From assembly GCA_900315605.1 (NCBI GenBank), contig OMZU01000026.1:1-38022 (forward strand): a stretch of DNA of 38,022 nt, given 5' to 3'. Within the stretch, counting starts at the first letter, position 1, and the number at the start of each line of letters is the position of its first letter. The DNA is from an uncultured Eubacteriales bacterium. Lineage in GTDB: Bacteria > Bacillota > Clostridia > Oscillospirales > Acutalibacteraceae. Under the pieces are notes generated by a model, which made no database searches, was not told the origin of the DNA, and saw only the letters and a list, made by a program, of their open reading frames with translations. This document shows positions 33,653 to 38,022 of this stretch, piece by piece. The position numbers and the translations under genes are program-made.

Positions 33653-34093
33653 TTATGATTTGGAGTTGTTTAACCGAAACAAATAATCAAGTAATTTTTT
33701 GTAAGCAACTGTTTTATCGCCGTTTATATAATCATCAATAAAATAATCAAGAAATGGTACAATCATGGCTTCAGAATCTTCAATTTCACTTTCGTCGTCT
33801 TGAATACGAAAAAGAATAATTTTAATTTGTTTCTCAAATAGTTTTTTTCTAATAGCATATCCGATTTCAGCTGATACACTGCGTTTATAAGGCGAGACAA
33901 CGAGCAAAACATCACTCTTTTCTATCTCTTTGTAGTAAATCAATTCAACCTTTTTCATTTGTTCTATGCTAATGCCATTATTATTTATTGATTCTTGTAA
34001 AAATACTTCAAAACCATTTTTTGTTAGCACATCTGTAATTTCTCTATTGATTATTATGTGCTTTTGATATTTAGATGCAATATATATTCTCAT
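33653..34093 (-). CDS. Nucleoside 2-deoxyribosyltransferase-like protein
   Basis: 146 residues. The fold pattern fits the nucleoside deoxyribosyltransferase/SLOG-related superfamily: RIYIASKYQ first strand, a helix, NGFEVFLQES, a helix with EIEKSDVLLVVSP, and RSVSAEIGYAI, whose Glu76 matches the catalytic nucleophile position. Classical enzymes exchange bases on deoxyribosides; many bacterial relatives instead hydrolyse nucleotides or are accessory genes of unknown role. AGGAGA precedes the ATG. The gene is much richer in A/T than its neighbours and has AAT/AAA/ATT codons throughout, so recent acquisition is likely. It lies 24 bp after a membrane-protein remnant. Confidence 0.7.
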   Translation of the reverse strand: MRIYIASKYQKHIIINREITDVLTKNGFEVFLQESINNNGISIEQMKKVELIYYKEIEKSDVLLVVSPYKRSVSAEIGYAIRKKLFEKQIKIILFRIQDDESEIEDSEAMIVPFLDYFIDDYINGDKTVAYKKLLDYLFRLNNSKS

Positions 34094-34117
34094 AAGCTTT
34101 ATCTCCTAAATAACATT

Positions 34118-34305
34118 CTATTCATCTGTTCCAAATAAAGCAAGAAGGCATATTGACAAAACTAAGTAAATCAGAAAGAACATTATGCACATTGTTTGCT
34201 TAGTAAAATCATTAATATTTAAAAAGCTAGTTACAGTCATTCCTAGGGTGAATACACCTCCAAAAATCTAATTTAGAATCTGTCTGCCTTTCTTATGATT
34301 TCTAA
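34118..34305 (-). pseudogene. Membrane-protein remnant or small membrane peptide upstream of the deoxyribosyltransferase-like gene
   Basis: A minus-strand frame reads RGINSIRNHKKGRQILN, a TAG stop, then IFGGVFTLGMTVTSF and two hydrophobic helices (the second MCIMFFLIYLVLSICLLALF) to a TAG at 34118. The frame is continuous across the first stop, as in a gene broken by a nonsense change. A 40-residue peptide could still start at the ATG at 34240, but GGAGG is 16 bp away, too far. It ends 24 bp before the next gene. A/T-rich like its neighbour. Confidence 0.35.
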
Positions 34306-34400
34306 TTGAATTAATACCTCGATATGTACGATTTTGCTTTTTTGAAGGTGGTTTTTAAATTTTCTCTGCTGTGTTTTTGTTGTATTGATGTCGTTCTTTA

Positions 34401-34439
34401 CAAAAAGCGCGCAGACAAAGCTAATCAGTCTACGCGCTT
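34401..34439 (-). terminator. fba terminator
   Basis: Minus strand AAGCGCGTAGAC pairs with GTCTGCGCGCTT (one mismatch), then TTTTG. It lies 104 bp past the fba stop, with a family A repeat between. Confidence 0.7.
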
Positions 34440-34447
34440 AAAAAATA

Positions 34448-34541
34448 TTTTTATTTATACAGTCGGGAACAAAGGGCTTTTCTTTGCTATTCTGTCTGCC
34501 CGACCGAAATTGTTCATTGTCAATTGTCCATTGTCAATTGA
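34448..34541 (-). repeat. Family A repeat with CAATTGA-type heptad tail, copy 5
   Basis: Core GTCGGGAACAAAGGGC ... CTGTCTGCCCGACCGAAAT, then exact 7-nt units TTCATTG, TCAATTG, TCCATTG, TCAATTG (34513-34540). The tail ends two bases from the fba stop codon. Confidence 0.75.
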
Positions 34542-34542
34542 T

Positions 34543-35409
34543 TTAAGCTTTTCCAACAGAACCGAAGAGCTCCATCTTCTCCTTAACGGTCGCCTTGATA
34601 GCCTCTGCGCCCGGTGCGAGGAGCTTTCTTGGGTCAAAGCCCTTGCCAACAAGATCCTTGCCCTCTTCGATGTACTTTCTTGTTGCTGCCTGGAACGCAA
34701 GCTGACACTCTGTGTTTACGTTGATCTTTGAAACGCCGAGCTCGATCGCCTTTTTGATCATGTCAGCCGGGATTCCGGTTCCGCCGTGAAGAACAAGCGG
34801 CATGTCGCCTGTGAGCTGCTGGATAGCGTCAAGAGTCTCAAAGCTGAGTCCCTGCCAGTTTTCGGGATATTTTCCGTGGATGTTGCCGATGCCTGCGGCA
34901 AGCATTGTAACGCCCAGGTCTGCGATCATCTTGCACTCCTGAGGATCTGCACATTCGCCTGCGCCGATAACGCCGTCCTCTTCGCCGCCGATAGAGCCTA
35001 CCTCAGCCTCGATCGAAAGTCCAAGCTCGTTGCAGGTCGCTACAAGCTCCTTTGTCTTTTCGATGTTTTCTTCGATCGGATAGTGTGAGCCGTCGAACAT
35101 TACCGAGCTGAAGCCTGCCTCGATGCACTTCTTTGCGCCCTCGTATGAGCCGTGGTCAAGGTGAAGAGCAACCGGAACAGTGATGTTGAGCTCTTCGAGC
35201 ATTCCGTTTACCATGCCTACTACGGTCTTGTAGCCGCACATATACTTTCCTGCGCCCTCGGACACACCGAGGATAACAGGTGAGTTAAGCTCCTGAGCTG
35301 TGAGCAGGATCGATTTTGTCCACTCAAGGTTGTTGATGTTAAACTGTCCTACTGCGTAGTGACCGGCTTTTGCCTTTGTAAGCATTTCTTTTGCGTTTAC
35401 TAATGGCAT
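34543..35409 (-). CDS. fba: Class II fructose-1,6-bisphosphate aldolase
   Basis: 288 residues. A zinc-dependent TIM-barrel aldolase that splits fructose 1,6-bisphosphate in glycolysis. Catalytic Asp85 and zinc ligand His86 stand in HLDHGSYE, further ligands His178 (NIHGKYP) and His208 (LVLHGGTG), and the phosphate loop SKINVNTE follows. It is the short Gly/Ala-type form (FbaA of Bacillus), not the longer E. coli form. AAGGAAG lies upstream of the ATG. Codon use is biased toward high expression. Monocistronic and divergent from the protease gene. Confidence 0.96.
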   Translation of the reverse strand: MPLVNAKEMLTKAKAGHYAVGQFNINNLEWTKSILLTAQELNSPVILGVSEGAGKYMCGYKTVVGMVNGMLEELNITVPVALHLDHGSYEGAKKCIEAGFSSVMFDGSHYPIEENIEKTKELVATCNELGLSIEAEVGSIGGEEDGVIGAGECADPQECKMIADLGVTMLAAGIGNIHGKYPENWQGLSFETLDAIQQLTGDMPLVLHGGTGIPADMIKKAIELGVSKINVNTECQLAFQAATRKYIEEGKDLVGKGFDPRKLLAPGAEAIKATVKEKMELFGSVGKA

Positions 35410-35471
35410 TTTTATCTTCCTTTACAAGTAAATTTCAGCGAAAAAGCGTCCCAGTCCGCCGAGTTGTTTAC

Positions 35472-35477
35472 ATTATA
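35472..35477 (-). promoter_or_regulatory. fba -10 box
   Basis: A perfect TATAAT on the minus strand, 63 bp before the ATG. The -35 at the right spacing (TTTATC) is poor, so an activator or an extended leader may matter. Confidence 0.45.
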
Positions 35478-35556
35478 CTACAAAATCAACTAAAGATAAA
35501 GCATTTTTTAAAATTTAATTGATAATTATTTATACAGCCCGGCGATTAACAAAAGA

Positions 35557-35585
35557 TTGATTTTGATTGTGATTAGTTGTATAAT
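35557..35585 (+). promoter_or_regulatory. Promoter of the HtrA-like gene
   Basis: TTGATT (35557-35562), 17 bp, TATAAT (35580-35585), 47 bp before the ATG at 35632. Confidence 0.7.
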
Positions 35586-35631
35586 AAATTCAGTAGATTA
35601 ATATTGATTATTAAACACAATGGAGGATATT

Positions 35632-37644
35632 ATGGATAATCAATTTGATAACGGCTATAATCCTGCCGAGCCTCAGCGTCCCTTTACCGAAAGACCCAAG
35701 GGCGAAGAACAAAATCCGGCTGACGCTTCGGCTCCTAACGACGCAAGAGTTTATGTTCCCGAAACGGAAAAAAGCTCTCAGCCGCAAACAAGCGGTTTTG
35801 AAGCGACCCCCGAGAACATCAGCAAATATCCGGAGCAGGACAATACCCAGGTTTATTCCGGACATCCGGAGCCTCAAGCTAAGCAGGCGTTTCCGAGCGA
35901 GCCGGCAGCTCCCGTTGAACAGACATTTCGCGGTGAACAGGCGTTTTCGGTTCGGCAGGCTTTTTACGGCAAACAGGGATTCCCGACTCAGCAGCCGGCT
36001 TCCGGCGAACAGGCTTTTCCAAACGAGCCGGCGTTTCGCGGCGAGCAGCCGATCCCAAATCAGCAGGCGTATCGCCCTGTTCAGCAGATGAACTATGCTC
36101 AGGGACAGCCGAGAAATCAGGGCTTTGTGCCTGAACCGCCGCTTGTTAATTCTAACAGAAATCAGGGCGGCTTTGAGCCGCAGACATATAACCCGATCCG
36201 GCACACGGCGACGTTTTCAAATTCTCAGCGCGAGGATCGCGGCTATCAAGGCTATGATCCGACGGTCGGCGTTAATCCTCAGCAGCCTGTGGGCTATCAG
36301 GGCTATCAGCTGCCGGTCAATCAGCCGCCGGTCAATCAACCGCTTGTAAATCAACTGCCGGTCAATCAACTTGATCCCTATTCTTCTCCATACGACAGAA
36401 AGCCCGAGGCGTCGGCTCAGCAGGGTGCAAAAAAGTCAAACACCGGTCTTATCGTTCTGATAATCGTTCTGGCTTCGCTGCTTGCGGCGAGCGTTGCAGG
36501 TCTTGTTATTTACATTGCGATGAACTCCCCGAGCGGACAATCAGAAAAGAATAACAGCCCGATACAGGGCTTTACACTGCCCAACGGCTTTAATAACGGC
36601 GAGGACGAAAAAGGAAAAAAGGAAACCGTGCCGGAATTTGACGACAGCGACTACAGCGACAAGGTCAACCCCGATTACAAGGGTCTTGAGCTCAACAAAA
36701 AGCCTGAGGACAGCAAGAATGTGGGAGCGGAATACGCTTATTCAAAAATCAGCGATTCCGTTGTCGGAATAATGTGCTTTGCCAACGAAGACAGGAACAC
36801 AGATGAATTTGCTTCTCAGGGCAGCGGCATTATTATCAGCGAGGACGGATATGTTATCACAAATTCTCACGTGATCGGCGACAGCAAGAAACGCTACCTT
36901 ATTTCTGTTTATACCTCCGACGGCAAGGAGCACAATGCCGGCGTTGTGGGCTTTGACACCCGAACCGACATCGCGCTTCTCAAGATCGACGGCGCAGAGG
37001 GACTGAGCCCGGCAGAGTTTTGCGACTCGGATTACGTTGAGCTTGGCGAGGATATCATGGTTGTGGGCAACCCCGGAGGGATCGAGTACCGCAACTCAAT
37101 GACCAAGGGTATCGTGTCGGCTCTCGACCGCGAAAGCTCAACAAGGAGCATTGTCAAATATATCCAAACCGACGCTGCAATTAATCCCGGAAATTCCGGC
37201 GGCCCCACGGTGAACATGTACGGTCAGGTCATCGGTATCGCTTCGGCAAAGATCGTTTCGGAGCAGTTTGAGGGAATGGGCTTTGCGATCCCGTCAAACA
37301 CCGCCAAGCAGATCGTAGACAGCCTTATGAAGCACGGATATGTTGAGGGCAGGGTGAGGATCGGAATTTCAGGAACTGCGCTGACATATTCCGAGGCTCA
37401 GTATTACGAGGTTCCACAGGGAATTTTGGTTGATACCGTTGATCCCGAGGGCCCTTGCGGAGACTGCGGCCTTGCCCAGGATGATATCATCATAGGCGTT
37501 GACGGCAAAGAGGTTGTCAACTTCTCCCAGGTTTATGAGATCCTGGAGGAGCACAAGGAAGGCGATAAAATCATGATTAAGTATTATCGCAAGAGCGACG
37601 ACTCCGAAGAAGAAGTCGAGATCACGCTCCAGGCAGACAAATAA
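35632..37644 (+). CDS. Membrane-anchored HtrA/DegP-like serine protease with long Pro/Gln-rich cytoplasmic tail
   Basis: 670 residues from the ATG at 35632; an earlier ATG overlaps the GGAGG site. Residues 1-265 are a low-complexity cytoplasmic tail rich in Gln, Pro, Asn and Phe, with repeats such as GEQAF-P and (P/L)VNQ. One membrane helix (about 271-297) and an acidic linker follow, then a trypsin-like domain with His413 (TNSHVIG), Asp446 (TRTDIALLKI) and Ser522 (NPGNSGGP), and a C-terminal PDZ domain (about 575-665). HtrA proteins degrade misfolded proteins outside the membrane. Gram-positive HtrA usually has a tail under 100 residues; this one is unusually long. Confidence 0.92.
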   Translation: MDNQFDNGYNPAEPQRPFTERPKGEEQNPADASAPNDARVYVPETEKSSQPQTSGFEATPENISKYPEQDNTQVYSGHPEPQAKQAFPSEPAAPVEQTFRGEQAFSVRQAFYGKQGFPTQQPASGEQAFPNEPAFRGEQPIPNQQAYRPVQQMNYAQGQPRNQGFVPEPPLVNSNRNQGGFEPQTYNPIRHTATFSNSQREDRGYQGYDPTVGVNPQQPVGYQGYQLPVNQPPVNQPLVNQLPVNQLDPYSSPYDRKPEASAQQGAKKSNTGLIVLIIVLASLLAASVAGLVIYIAMNSPSGQSEKNNSPIQGFTLPNGFNNGEDEKGKKETVPEFDDSDYSDKVNPDYKGLELNKKPEDSKNVGAEYAYSKISDSVVGIMCFANEDRNTDEFASQGSGIIISEDGYVITNSHVIGDSKKRYLISVYTSDGKEHNAGVVGFDTRTDIALLKIDGAEGLSPAEFCDSDYVELGEDIMVVGNPGGIEYRNSMTKGIVSALDRESSTRSIVKYIQTDAAINPGNSGGPTVNMYGQVIGIASAKIVSEQFEGMGFAIPSNTAKQIVDSLMKHGYVEGRVRIGISGTALTYSEAQYYEVPQGILVDTVDPEGPCGDCGLAQDDIIIGVDGKEVVNFSQVYEILEEHKEGDKIMIKYYRKSDDSEEEVEITLQADK

Positions 37645-37670
37645 TTTTATCTCTAATATATACTGCTATA

Positions 37671-37714
37671 CCGCCGGTCAAGCCTTTCATAAGGAATGAT
37701 CGGCGGATTTGTTT
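37671..37714 (+). terminator. Terminator after the HtrA-like gene
   Basis: CCGCCGGTCA pairs with TGATCGGCGG (one mismatch) around a 16-nt loop, followed by ATTTGTTT. Confidence 0.7.
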
Positions 37715-37716
37715 GC

Positions 37717-37815
37717 CAATTGACAATGGACAATTGACAATGGAAAATTTCGGTCGGGAAGATAGAATTTATTTAAAAAACACGTCTGTTCCCGGTTGTA
37801 TTTATATTTATTTAG
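37717..37815 (+). repeat. Family A repeat with CAATTGA heptad tail, copy 6 (reference copy)
   Basis: Four exact 7-nt units CAATTGA, CAATGGA, CAATTGA, CAATGGA (37717-37744), then the core TCGGTCGGGAAGATAG ... CACGTCTGTTCCCGG and the AT-rich end TGTATTTATATTTATTTAGC. The CGGGAA/TTCCCG ends make the core a weak hairpin. Confidence 0.8.
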
Positions 37816-37853
37816 CAATATTTTTCCTTTCAGACAGTAGGGGCGCACAGAAG

Positions 37854-37932
37854 AAAAATGAATAAAGAATAAAGAATAATGAATAATGAATAATTTCGGT
37901 CGGGCAGATAGAATTTATTTAAAATAAACTAT
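37854..37932 (+). repeat. Family A repeat with AATAATG heptad tail, copy 7 (truncated)
   Basis: 7-nt units AAAAATG, AATAAAG, AATAAAG, AATAATG, AATAATG, AATAATT, then core TCGGTCGGGCAGATAG and AATTTATTTAAAATAAAC. The core breaks off at about 37930, lacking the GTTCCCG end. Confidence 0.75.
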
Positions 37933-38022
37933 ACCCTATAAAACGGACACGTCAAATTGAGGGAAAGCAGAGGACGTCCCTAAAAAACGGACACCCAAAA
38001 ATTGCGAAACCCCGAAAAAAGG
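37933..38022. other. Unassigned end of window with AAACGGACAC repeats
   Basis: AAAACGGACACGTC (37941) and AAAACGGACACCC (37984) are direct repeats about 45 bp apart, separated by GGACGTCCC. No gene is seen. The pattern recalls sequence near transposable-element ends in gut Bacillota, but nothing here proves it. Confidence 0.25.

Noticed and set aside
37717-37744. CRISPR or microsatellite-only reading of the heptad runs
   Set aside because: The 7-nt units are too short for CRISPR, and they always join the same palindromic core.

Overview
The window looks like chromosomal DNA from a Ruminococcus-type gut bacterium (Bacillota, Oscillospiraceae). This is an inference from five things seen: strong AGGAGG ribosome binding sites and TTGAAA-17-TATAAT promoters; a Gram-positive gene order (rpmG-secE-nusG-rplK-rplA-rplJ-rplL); RNase Y; two secreted leucine-rich-repeat proteins ending in type I dockerins; and the tail of a probable starch-binding (CBM26-like) protein at the left edge. 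Dockerins and starch-binding modules point to a cellulosome- or amylosome-forming Ruminococcus, but no cohesin is visible here.

Layout. 1-7.3 kb: end of a starch-binding protein, an FHA-RodA/FtsW fusion, a class B penicillin-binding protein and secA (wall elongation and secretion), with many intergenic repeats. 7.3-10.1 kb, minus strand: a J-domain/HIRAN gene pair and an anchored surface protein. 10.3-15.0 kb: a MITE-like element, rny (minus), gapA and a CPA2 antiporter. 15.0-18.9 kb: a long structured leader RNA and a 1198-residue LRR-dockerin protein. 19.2-24.5 kb: a propeller lipoprotein (minus), gltX, glnS and a FabG-like reductase. 25.0-28.6 kb: the sec/nus/ribosomal operon with two L1-type mRNA sites and an L10 leader; it ends in a terminator after rplL, with no rpoBC. 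28.9-31.4 kb, minus: a DHHW/AlgX-like protein and an MBOAT O-acyltransferase, a polysaccharide acylation pair. 31.6-33.4 kb: a second LRR-dockerin protein. 33.6-34.3 kb: an AT-rich islet with a nucleoside-deoxyribosyltransferase-like gene and a broken membrane ORF. 34.5-37.6 kb: fba (minus) and a membrane-anchored HtrA protease.

Three things stand out. First, a promoter-proximal leader RNA before the 1198-residue dockerin protein folds into a rod of nested perfect helices and ends in a terminator-like hairpin; its helix strand could alternatively pair with the terminator. I match it to no known riboswitch. Second, seven copies of a palindromic intergenic repeat each carry a tail with 7-nt periodicity, and the tail sequence differs between copies. 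Third, a separate repeat of about 75-80 bp occurs as tandem arrays after secA and rplL and on both sides of the rodA-pbp gap. No CRISPR array, rRNA, tRNA, transposase or prophage gene was seen.
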